Shown: positions 1-10,600 of the stretch, piece after piece
Position numbering within the stretch: the first letter of the stretch is position 1
Layout: the number at the start of each line of letters is the position of its first letter
Source of the DNA: Aphelocoma coerulescens
Lineage: Eukaryota > Chordata > Aves > Passeriformes > Corvidae
Assembly (NCBI RefSeq): GCF_041296385.1
Contig: NC_091016.1
Coordinates: 20,869,497 to 20,933,496 of the forward strand
DNA: 64,000 nt
Direction: 5' to 3'
Program-made: the position numbers and the translations under genes
The notes under the pieces: generated by a model
Told to the model about the DNA's origin: nothing
Databases searched by the model: none
Seen by the model: the letters and a program-made list of their open reading frames with translations, nothing else

Positions 1-3000
1 CACCTGGAGTGAAGGGTCTGGTAACTACAGAGAGCTCTGTGCTTGCAGCAGGACAAGCCTTCTGCCAGGTGGGATGATGTAACAAGCCTGCTCCCTCTCC
101 AGGTGCAACCAGCGAGGAATTAAACCACCTGAAAGTCTGATTAGAAGACAGTGGCAGATGGGGTAGGATTTCCCAGGGATGTCTGTTTGCATTATAATTT
201 TCTTCTTTAAGATTTTCACGTCTTGTGCTGAAACTTGTCTATCTCCCTCTGGTTTAATAAAGCATCTTGCTGGGTCTCATCCTGAGTCAATGTTCTGGTC
301 CAAACCTTTGAGACCTGGTGTCCTCGAAAGTTACGGATCCCCATATTGCTGTGGGGTGAGTTTAATGCCTGTGGGAGGTTTTCTCTGCCTGGCCTTCTTC
401 CCCAGGCACAGGAAGCCTCAGCTTCTCCTTTTTGGTGTGAAGCACAGGCAGAGAAAGCACTGAAGGAACTGAAGTAACTCCTAATGAAATTCCTGAACTC
501 TCTGTGCCACCAACTTTTTGAGAAATACTTTTTTTTTTCCCTTTGAGGCATTTGGCAACTCAGAAAAACCTGTGTATTCTCTGTCCTTGCCAAGCCAGGA
601 GCCTAGGGGCAAGTTCCCCAAGCAGTCCTGGTTGTGAGACCCTCACAGCTGAAATTTCCCCCCTTTCTGCAGCTACACCAGACCAGGCTCTGCAGCTCTC
701 ATGTCTGCCCTCCTCACACCTGCCCATCCTGGGGGGCTCTCAAGGCCAAGGCAATCCTGAACAGGGTGGAGGTTTCTCACCTGGATCTGCAGCCACAGTT
801 TCTCTTTAAGATGGTGCTGAGTGTCTTGGGACATGTTTTGGGAGCCACTCAGTGCGTCCCACAACTCAAGCTGTACTATTCCTGGAAAATGTATTTCAAT
901 TTCAAAGGGAAAAGGGAGGTTTTCTGGAAACAGCTGATCATCTGGTGTGCAGCAGGTGGTTGTGTGGAGCCTGCCCAGTCTCCCAGCTTGGAGGACACCT
1001 GAACAGCAATCTGGCCCCTGGTCCTGGAAAAGCCAATGCAGCCCCACAGCCCCAGCCTGTGTTCTGTCAGCTGCATCCCAAACTGTGACGATAATAGAAG
1101 TATTTTGCTGTTTATCATCCAATAAATGCTTACTGACTTGTAGTTGGGCTCACTCATAAGAGTCCAGCCAGTGTGCCAACAGTTATTTTTAGCTGCCCAA
1201 ATTCCATTTCCCTGTGTTATTTGTTGCAACCAGACTGACACATTCACATTTTGATAGCCTTGCTGTTGGTCCCTGCTTGCTGACAAACGAGCTCATGCCT
1301 TTATTGTTTACCAAAAGAATGTTTTTGAGGATTACTGACCTGGATTTCTAAATCTCTCAAGTGTATGCCAGCATGAAATTACTGTCCTTAAAGGCAATTT
1401 ACTCACTGAAAATTCCTGCACCCTTTGAAATAACTCTACCCCTTATATCACCTTTTTTTTTCCTTAAAAAAACCCCTCAATGTCTACCACAATCAAGCCC
1501 GAATGGAGGAGCATTGTCACATGGAAATCTGTTTGTTCTGAACACAGTGGTCTAAAGCTTCCTCCTGAGGAGAAGCAGAGGGGCAGACAATGATCTCTTC
1601 TCTGTGGTGACCAGTGACAGGACCTGAGGGAGTGGCCTGAAACTGTGTCAGGGGAGGTTTAGGTTGGATATCAAGAAAAGCTTCTTCACCCAGAGGGTGG
1701 TTGGGCACTGAACAGGCTCCCCAGGGCAGTGGTCACAGCACCAAGCCTGAGAGAGTTCAGGAAGCCTTTGGACAACGCTCTCAGGCACATGGTGGGACCC
1801 TTGGGGTGTTCTGTGCAAGGCCAGGAGCTGGACTCGATGATCCTGATGGGCCCCTTCCAACTCAGCATATTCTGTGACTGTGAAACGAAGATATTTGTAT
1901 AGTAGTGACTGACTGAGAAAGAAAAAGAAAGGGGCCAGACTTTCTTTTCCAGAAGTCAGAGTTGGTGGCTGAAAGGTCAAAGACGTTCAGGAGGAAGAAG
2001 CCTCCAAAGTGGGTAAAGGACTGGTTGAGCTCTGGCCCTGCATCTCACAAAACTGAGCTCACCTGTATCTTTTCTGGAATTTCTAGTTCAAAGCCTGTGG
2101 GGGATGCTTCTGGTTTCATGAAGAGCAGTGACCAACCAAATCAGTTTCAGTCCATCAAAACAGATCAAAGGCTGACAGGCAAGCAGTTTTGTCATTCCCA
2201 AGCATTTTTCAATTTATAAATCAAATTAAATGCAGTGTGGATTTCTCTTTCTCCCCACTCCTGTGAGGGCCAGAATCATTTTAACAGTGACATACTTAGG
2301 GACGTTAAAAAAGTGGGGGCTTTAAAATAAAGAAAATAGTCTGCATTCCAAATAAAATTGTATTGACAAGAGTGTCTGACCCAGCACAATGTTTCCAGGC
2401 ACCTCTAAACAGGCCTGTACTGAACTTAGAAGCAAATTTCTATAATCAATATGAAAATCAGACCCAGAACCCCAATTTAAAACTGTTTTGTTGAACTGTA
2501 AAGAAGTCACATAGGAGGAATTAACAAACACAATTGTCACTTACAGCCTATGTGTGCTTTATTTCCCTTATTCTAAGTCACATTTGGGGTCATTGCTTAG
2601 TTTTTTCTGGTTTTTTATCATCTTGTGAAGGTTTTTAGCTACTTGACCACAGTAATGATTGATGATGGAGGCCACCACTTAGAGTGGGCAGGTAATGATG
2701 AATGATGCAGGTACTGAGCAACCATTAGGATTTTGGTAAAAGGAAGAGCACAGTATAGATGTAAAAAGAAAAAAAGGAACAAATACAGTGTAGAATTAAA
2801 AAGTTTATAATTAAATGTGAGTTGCTGTTGGTTTTGGTTGGGGGTTTTCTTTGTTGTAGTAGTAGTAGTAGAACAAAAATCACTATTGTTATAGCTCCTT
2901 CAAATGTATATAAAGCATTTTCCTAAGTGGAATATTCAGTATTTATTTAAGCACACTCACAAGACCTAATCTCAGTATAAAAAGCAGTTTAGAACTTTCA

Positions 3001-3749
3001 AAGTGTTTTATACCAATGGAAGATAGGGACTGTTTTTCTCCAGATATTCCTGAGCTGAAATTATCTAAAATACTTCAGTCTGTACGTAATTAGAGCAGAT
3101 GAATAAATCTCATTGAAGTCAAAAAGCTACTGATGTGATTTAAGAAGATACAAAGTTAAATTCTATTTGGAGCTTAGATCCAAAAACTTAACTCCATCCC
3201 CATTCAGCAGTACATTTAGGCAAGTTTAGACACTTGCTTATATCAATAGGATTAGATGTTTGCTTGAAGTTGCCCATGAATTTAAATGCCATGCTAAGTA
3301 GGAAAGCACTTCTGTAATGGATTAGCTACGGCTGAAATTTTGTAATTATTATTTAGGAATGATTTTAAGCACCTGAAATACATTCATTTTCCCATTAATT
3401 TTTAAATCATCTTCTAGACAAGAGGAAAAGTGGCAAAAAAGGGAGTTCTTTTTTCATACAGAGGGGGAGGGGAACATCAAGTTTTAGTTTTTTGATTAAA
3501 AAAATACTAGAAAATGTGAAATTAAGCAAGTCTGTGCAAAACCAATTCATTGATGTCATTCATACTTCTCTAACTGGGTCAGTTTAACACAAGACTTGTA
3601 GAAGGTTTTCACTGAAGCGTACAAAGAGCTCTGAGGTCAATTTTTCCTGACATGAATGTCTGCAACTTCATACCAATTTACCAGTTTCTTTCACAGCTTC
3701 AAGATGAACAGGTACTCACAATCTAAGAGCAAGAGAAGAAACAAGCCAG
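1..3749. other. Flank beyond the NRXN1 3' end
   Basis: Apart from the CR1 fragment at 1.57-1.88 kb and a short GTA repeat at 2856-2871 I see nothing identifiable. Open frames of 60-150 codons overlap one another on both strands in the first 1.3 kb and have no recognisable domain. Confidence 0.6.
1567..1883 (+). mobile_element. CR1 LINE 3' fragment
   Basis: The stretch matches the familiar avian CR1 3' end: GGGGAGGTTTAGGTTGGATA, then AAGCTTCTTCACCCAGAGGG, then a glance of GGACTCGATGATCCTGATGG, ending TTCTGTGACTGTG, the CR1 tail repeat. It is 5'-truncated and without coding capacity, on the plus strand in the flank downstream of NRXN1. CR1 here is the main evidence for an avian genome. Confidence 0.93.
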
Positions 3750-3769
3750 CATTTGTATTAAGAAACATT

Positions 3770-3775
3770 TTTATT
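3770..3775 (-). terminator. NRXN1: Candidate NRXN1 poly(A) signal AATAAA
   Basis: The minus strand reads AATAAA here, and 25-50 nt further on there is a pyrimidine-rich stretch (TTGTTTCTTCTCTTGCTC, about 3727-3744) of the kind found after cleavage sites. Cleavage would fall near 3750. An alternative AATAAA is at 4058-4063. Single hexamers are common in AT-rich DNA, so only the combination with the downstream element and the expected UTR length supports it. Confidence 0.45.
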
Positions 3776-4227
3776 AACAAAACAGTAAATTCCACTTGCT
3801 TAGCATTTCCAATAATGAATAAATTGGCCTTGCAACAAATAAAAAAATTGTAAATATCTATCACAGAAAGCACTATAAGGTTAGGGGCATTGGGCCTCTC
3901 TTTGATGTTTTAGGGTTGAAAGTTTCACATGTTATTTAGTGTTTTGTTAAAAAAGGCAACACAATACAGTCATAGAAATGAAGCCATCTCAGTCAAACAA
4001 ATTAGGTTATTATAGAGAAAGGATCCAATTTTATGTTAGGTAGTTGGTTTATGTCTGTTTATTGTTGCTGCTGTTTTTAAACAAAAAGGAATTTTAAATC
4101 CACTTGCTGGCATTTCTGATACATCCATAATTGGTTTTTTTGTTAAATTATTAAATTAAAGAGGAAAAAGGAGAACCTTCAGAAACAGTGTTAAAATCGT
4201 GTTTGCTTATTTTAATAGTGGCAGATC

Positions 4228-4247
4228 TTTTTTTTTTTTTTTTTTTT
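4228..4247. repeat. T20 tract in the 3' UTR
   Basis: Twenty T on the plus strand give A20 in the NRXN1 transcript. It is not preceded by AATAAA at the usual spacing, so it is more likely an internal priming site than a real 3' end. Confidence 0.9.
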
Positions 4248-6105
4248 CCTTGCTGTATGGATTTAGTTAAAGATTAACCTACCAAACTGCCTGGAAGTTG
4301 GCCTGACAATGCTATTCCATTAATGCAATCAATACCAAGCAGAAAAGACCATTTCATCTCGCCCAAATCATATTCTGTCATGTCCAGTCTCCTGCCAACA
4401 GATTATTCTTGTTCTTCTCTGTATCTTTAAGCACTGAAACCTGAACACCACCTGGCTTTCAACTCCTTCCCCCCTCCAGCTGAAGTCTCTTGCTTCCAGC
4501 AATGACCTCCAGTAACACTCGTCCCTGCCATTCCCTGAGTACAGCTGTCTTGTAAAGGTGGGAGAAATTATGAGTGCCACAGGTGAACAACAGTCTAAGA
4601 AATGAACATCAGATGGATTTTGTGGTTTGTTTCTTTTTTTCATTTTTGCGTAAATGCTAATGAAAATAAAAAGCTGTTTCACAAATGCAACATGACACAC
4701 CTTGATGTGGTTGGCAAACTTCAAGAGAGGTGTTTTCATGTCAGCTACATGTATTTTTAAAGTGCTCTGACTCCCAGATAGATAGCTGTACCAGTTCCCA
4801 ACTTTTTTTCATCAGCTACAGTGAGTAACACACAACAAAATGTTTTGTGTCTGCTGTTTAAAGCTAATTTTAAATTCCTCCTTCTGGTCTGTAAAGTGTG
4901 AATATCTATATCCCTCTCAGGAGGCCTTCTGATGATTTGGTTGATCTCTATTGAACTAACCTCTTTCTGTCTAATGTATTCCCTTTGAACTTCTGTGTAA
5001 ATAAAATGTTATGCTATGGTTTATTGCTGTGAAACTAACGAAATATTACTAGAAAAAAATTCCAAACTTAACGTGTAAATTACAGCATTACATTTCATGT
5101 GTTTAACTACAATGCACTAATGTTTTATATATGCAAGATGAGCTGTGTCACTTTAAAACATAATGAACTTAATATCTGTCTGGTTATGCTGTCTTGCAAT
5201 ACTAAGCTAAAAATACCTTTTCATATGTCAAAATGCCCACCATTGAAAAATAATATCGTGCACCTCAAGAGTATTTCCTTTTGGGAGAAAGGGATAAATT
5301 CTGCAATAGAATCAGCCTGGATAATTACGTTGGGTATTTTTAGATCTTTTACCACCCAGTGCTGTAGTAGCTGTTCTTCATATAACTGAATGCCAGATAA
5401 ACACTATATGATACTTCCTAAGATTCTCAAGAAACTCATCATTCTCGTAATTTCTAAGAACAAGGTTTCTGTAAGGCAAACCATGCTCTCCAATAGTGAA
5501 GCTCTGACTGGAAGCCAAAGGCCAGTTTAATTCACTAAATATTTAGCTAATTAATGAGTGTATATTTGTAGGAAAATTGGCCATTCTGATCAACTTCATT
5601 GATGCATATCAGGAGCAAGAGATGGGGATAGAAGGGAGAAGACAAATTACAGTAGAGATATATTTTTGCTTTCTAGTCCACTTCTTTCATACAAACTACT
5701 GAAACTTAATTGCAACATAATAGAGCTGTACAGGTAAGAAAAAAATTAGCTGACTCTTATATACATTCATACACATCCCCCTTAGTATAACCACTACACT
5801 GTAAATTAAAAAGAAAAAAAAAAAGGGGAAAAAGTCTGGGACAATTTATAATGGCTGCAAAAAAACTGAAGTATGTCTGTTGCTCCAGATGTCATAAAAC
5901 TCTCTATACCTAGCAACACTTATAACATTGAGTTTACCAAAAATGGCTGAAGAGCAGATATAGTTTGCATTTTCTATACAACAGGCTATAAAACATCACT
6001 TATCACAGTCCAGAAAGCACATATAGATGTGTTTTTATATAAACATATGTAATAACATATTAAGCGTGCATGAAAATTTCCCAATGATTGCATCTATGCC
6101 CTCTT

Positions 6106-6152
6106 GTTTTTCTTTTTTTTTTTTTCTTTTCTTTTTTTTTTTTTTTTTTTTT
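6106..6152. repeat. T-rich tract in the 3' UTR
   Basis: A 47-bp run of T with only three C, including T21 at the right end, gives a long A-rich stretch in the NRXN1 transcript about 700 nt after the stop codon. Confidence 0.9.
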
Positions 6153-6840
6153 GTGGAAATGTGCCTTATATTCCAGATTTTTGTTTTTGTTTTTGAAAAT
6201 AAGGCCTCCGTACTATTTTCCTCACAACCAGAAAGGGGCTTTTTGAAAGTATTTCTACATAAGTCTTCAGAAAAGCCAGCACTTTGTTTCAAAATGCAAG
6301 TTTCCAATCACTGCTTCACTGCACCAGACGGCAAACTCTTTATGTTTGCTTGTTGAGTCACCATATATAATGACAGTCTTCTCTGACAATAAGACTAACT
6401 TACTTCTCAAGAAAGCGCTAGCACTTTGGCTAAATCCAGAATCATAGGTAGCTTCTTTTTTCTTTTTTTTTTTTTCCTGTTTTGTTTTCTATAATTTGTA
6501 TTTTTTTTTCATATTGTGCCTTGATGTTGTAGTAATACTCCTTGCTTTATGAATGCGTGGTGTCATCATTGTCTTTCAGAAACGTTCCAGCAACATAAAG
6601 ACAGGCAGAGTAAATGAAAACACTGTGGATGTTAGGGAATTTATCAGCTCCTGTTTCTGAAAAACAAGAGCATGAAATGCTTGTTTTTAAAAACAGTCTT
6701 TCCTTTCTGATTGCATTCCCTGTCTTTTCTGTTTGTTTGTTTTTGAATGTGCTTCATAAAAAGTAAAGTAAATAAGTTTGTATTATGTCTCAGATAAAAT
6801 GAAGACTATTTCTATACAAGCGTTCTTTTAGATGTTGAGA

Positions 6841-7148
6841 TCAGACATAGTACTCCTTATCCTTATTTTTCTTGTTTTTGTTGGAACTTTTAGCGCTGTT
6901 GGGCTGTTTCTCCTTGATCACAGCCCCATTGGATTGTGCTGAGTTACTGATGTAGTTTCGACTCTCATCTACGTGGTAGGATCCTTCGTCTCGATTCCTG
7001 TACTTGTACATGGCATACAGGAGGATGAGGATGCACAGCGCCGCCGCCGCCACAATCCCAACCACCATGCCCGTCGTGCTGCTGGATTCACGGATCACCT
7101 CGGACGAGCCGGGGTACTCCCTTCCTCCTCCTGCCCTGGTAGGGTTTG
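6841..7148 (-). CDS. NRXN1: NRXN1 terminal coding exon: juxtamembrane stalk, TM helix, cytoplasmic tail
   Basis: This exon encodes the shared C-terminus of all neurexin-1 isoforms, presynaptic adhesion proteins. It starts after a clear acceptor (pyrimidine-rich tract, then CTACCCACAG) at 7149-7150. Its first two bases complete a split Ala codon. Next come the juxtamembrane stalk ([20 protein letters not shown]), a hydrophobic helix ([20 protein letters not shown]) and a 54-residue basic tail that ends KDKEYYV and stops at TGA (6841-6843). The KYRNRDEG juxtamembrane stretch is the protein 4.1-binding type, and EYYV is the PDZ ligand for CASK, Mint and syntenin (family knowledge). The tail [14 protein letters not shown] matches NRXN1 rather than NRXN3, whose tail I recall ending KNKDREYYV. 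The open frame continues into the intron up to about 7209, but the splice acceptor fixes the exon start. Gene and end are secure; the paralogue call is from memory. Confidence 0.97.
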
Positions 7149-7506
7149 CTGTGGGTAGATAATGAAAGAAAGGAGAGGTTATCATTGGCTTTGCACATCG
7201 AGGAGTCACTCATGTCTGCTGCTACAGTCATGCGTCCTTCTAGCTGCACCCGCTGGGCCAGGACAGCCTAGCGATGTACCACCCTCTGCCAGTCCAAAAC
7301 CAGTTAGGGTTGCAGCCCATTCCTTTTTCAGGCTTTTAAGCTAGGAAAAGGACAGCAAGAAGCATCTCTTTGTAGCCTTCAAAAGTATAATTTGTCCCAA
7401 TGTCTTGTTAAGTTAATAGTGCCTAAATAATCTGAAATAATAGGAGTGCCACAATTTAAATGCAGGGACATTAACATCTCAGTGGAAAGGATTTCCCTTT
7501 TTCATC

Positions 7507-7539
7507 TCCTTCTCCTCTCTTTCTCTTTCTCTTTCTCTT

Positions 7540-7596
<57 letters not shown>

Positions 7597-7646
7597 CTCT
7601 TTTTCTCTTTCTCACTCTTTCTCTCTCTTCCTCTTCCCCTCCTTCT
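7507..7646. repeat. 140-bp polypyrimidine (TTTCTC)n array
   Basis: The plus strand is nearly pure C and T in repeating TTTCTC/TCTCTT units, with only two A. On the NRXN1 strand it is an AG-rich tract whose near edge is about 360 nt upstream of the terminal-exon acceptor. Such mirror-like purine tracts can form triplex DNA and are length-variable. Confidence 0.95.
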
Positions 7647-10600
7647 GTAAAGAACAAAAAGTGACATTATACTATTTATTGAGAAGGCAGTGATGATAAG
7701 ACAGAATGGAGGGAAAAAAACCAGAAAATGGCTGGTAGCAGCCAACAAATTCACTACAAATAAGGTATCCTCACCTCTCCTATCCACTTCCCTCAGCAAG
7801 CTTCTCAGTTTCTCCTTTCCTTCTACTATTTTATTTTCTTTTTTTAAATTAATTGTATTTACACTTAGTACTTTTAGAGGGCTATCCAACCCTACCTTCT
7901 CTTTTCTAATTGAGAGTCCTCCTTGAATATGGCTACACTTCAGAGCACTTTTTCACTCAACTTCTCCCATTCCCTCTTTCCATCACTGTTGCCATTATCA
8001 GATGTTCCTTCAAGGATTGCTTTATGCCCCAAGAAAACCTCTCAAATTGCACAGAGCAAGGACTCAGCCTCCTAAGATCCCACCTCTGCGGCCAGACTCT
8101 GGTCTTTTCAGTTGTGATGTGAATAGAACTGACCTATGTCTTCACACTGTAAAATCTTCTTGATAGGAACTATTGTGTTGTCTGGCACATTTTGTCCCCT
8201 AACACAGCCATGAGGAATGAAACCCTAATTCCAGGAAGAATTTCTAGGTTAAACGCTCACAGCACACACAATACTTTTACATTTTCCACTATCTCCTTTC
8301 TTCATTGAATTTTGCAGCAGGAGGGGAGGCAGATCTTTGTATAGAATCACTTTAAGTGGTGGCAGCTGAGATGGATCTCCTCTAACTTAACAAGTGTCAT
8401 GGACAAAAATAAAGTGATTTGGATTTATGCAGTATTCCTCTGATTGTACCAGCATTTCCAAACTTCTGAGAGGCTGTGTATCCTCAGCACTGCCAGCCTT
8501 GGCTGAGCTCTGGAGAGCCAGGCTGGCTTATGGAAACTGCATTTAAATCATAATGCATGGCTAAGAATTCAATCAGTAAAATACAGACGCTAACTAAAAG
8601 TACTATTAAACACTACTTTTACAATATATTCATAATGTTAACTTCATCAGGCCTTTCCTACAGGTAGCTTTTTACTGAAGTGTGTTAGAGAAGTGCTCAA
8701 AGTCCACAAAAGCACACTATGCCCCATAGTCACTTTTTTTTTGCACTGTAAAGGCCTAATAGGAAGATGATGATTTTAAGGATGATACATTAAAGGTAAT
8801 GCCAGCCAAACTATCAATGCTGGTCAAAGAATTCCTACAAGTTTGTACCACCAGCTACAGACATCTACAACTGGCCTATGAATAATAAAACATAGTAAAA
8901 GAGCCACAACCTCCCCAAATGAATAAGTTCCTTCTCCACCTTGGTATTACTCATCATTTATTTGTTGGTGATTTGTGTTCTTACTGCTGAAACACCACTT
9001 CCTGGCAGTTATTTCAAATAGATTTAAAGAAGCTGACATTTTGTTTGGCTGAAAGAACAGAGGCAAAACTGTAAGTTTCAAAAAAACCTGTACCATATAG
9101 TATTTTAACTTGTTTTTTATTCTTCTGAATGTTCGTAGTTGTTATGAGTTGGTGCAATTGGTATTTTCTATGGCTTCAGAAGAGATCTTGAAGTTTCACT
9201 TCAGAAGGTTTTAAGATTTTTTTTGTCATTTCAGGGTAGATGCCACCCTACTAAGAAAGGTGCCCTGTTCCAAAGTAGTCAGTGACTGTTTCAGATCCTG
9301 TTTGTTCATTGTAACTATTGTAGAAAATGGAAATTCTTTTACACCTAGGGTGTCATTTACTGTTTTACAAGAGACGATGCATTGTGTGCAGAACAAAGAC
9401 TGAGTATTTCCACAGTGAATGAAAATGAGACAAAGTCTTATCATACTGCATGTGATTTCAGGAAATTAATTTCTGTCTGAGAAATAATAGAAACCACTGA
9501 ATACACTGTCAATACTTGATGGATTAACAGCTGCTCTTTTTCTTTAAGATACATACATTTGGGCCAAATACTGTCAAGTAACTTTACAATTAATGTCTAC
9601 TAAATGACACTTAACAGCTTGCTCAGAGGAAAACATTCTAATATTGCAACCTAAAAGAAAGATTTAAGGTATATTTTTCAGTGTTACCTAAATTCCTGCC
9701 TCTCACCTGATGGCTTCCTTTTATTTTAAGAATGTTTTCACAATTATCTCATTTAATCCATCTGTCTGAGAAATATTCAACCACTACATTAATGTTATTT
9801 AAACTTATAACATTTCAAAGCATCTGTTGTTGCATTTGTTTGGACTTCTGGAAAAGGAGCAGTTCAGCAAGGAAAAGGACTTCCTGCTATTTTTGTTCCA
9901 TTTACATTAAAATATGCTTTTAACCTAGCAGGGCCTCTCCAGACAAATGAAAGAAGAGGAAATAGGAAAGTTTTACAAACTTTCCTATAAGGTTTGTCTG
10001 TGAGCACTTTAGATAGGAACAGCTAATGGAGTACCCACCAAAGCAAAATCCTATTCTGAGACAGGGAGGAAAGGGCCACTGGAAAAAAAACAGCCTTAAT
10101 TTCTTCTGAAATCTATATAATAAATAAATCCACATCCATAACATTGCTGAAACAGCTGCCTTCTATTTAAGCAGTACCTTTGTTTGACTAAGACTGGAGA
10201 CAATTCCAAGGGGAATTTACCTGGATTTTTTTCCCTGCAAGGCAGGAACTATTGCAAGGGATGGCAGATGATCTCAATGGAGAGCAAATGAAGATTTTAA
10301 GTTTACAGAAATCATGCTCTTTGTCTCCCAAGTCTTTGGGAAAACTGGATGCTGTTTTCTTCCCAGCATTTTGGTAGCTGGACCAGGGAGAGCCACTGGC
10401 TCCTGGCACAGCAGCAGAGGTGGGCCTGCAGGTAACCTTGTCTGCCACTCAGCTGCAGTCACTGTTAGTGTCTGCAGCACGAAAAAAGATACCAACTTCA
10501 TCCTAGACATCTTACTGTAAATGAGAACTGAAATACCTTATTGGAGTATGTCAAGATTAAATGTCATAAAATATTACTCTGATTTTTAAGAGTAAAAAGT

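Larger units (their letters stand above)
3750..6840 (-). other. NRXN1: Probable NRXN1 3' UTR
   Basis: The 3.1 kb after the stop codon is strongly AT-rich, carries no CR1 fragment and has no acceptor-flanked coding exon, as expected for a neuronal 3' UTR. Its end is set by the poly(A) signal at 3770-3775; I recall the mammalian NRXN1 3' UTR as similarly about 3 kb. On the transcript strand it contains an A20 tract (4228-4247), an A-rich tract (6106-6152) and shorter A-runs near 6466 and 6500. Another AATAAA (4058-4063) could give a slightly shorter form. The boundary is inferred. Confidence 0.5.

Noticed and set aside
4998..5007. Plus-strand AATAAA as a poly(A) signal
   Set aside because: It is on the strand opposite to NRXN1 and no plus-strand gene is seen.
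6841..7209. Open frame extending the terminal exon upstream from an ATG at 7209
   Set aside because: The clear acceptor at 7149-7150 and the NRXN1 residues (split Ala, NPTRAGG) show that 7150-7209 is intron.
7446..7889. Ser/Phe/Leu-rich and Lys/Glu/Arg-rich frames
   Set aside because: They are translations of the TTTCTC array on the two strands.
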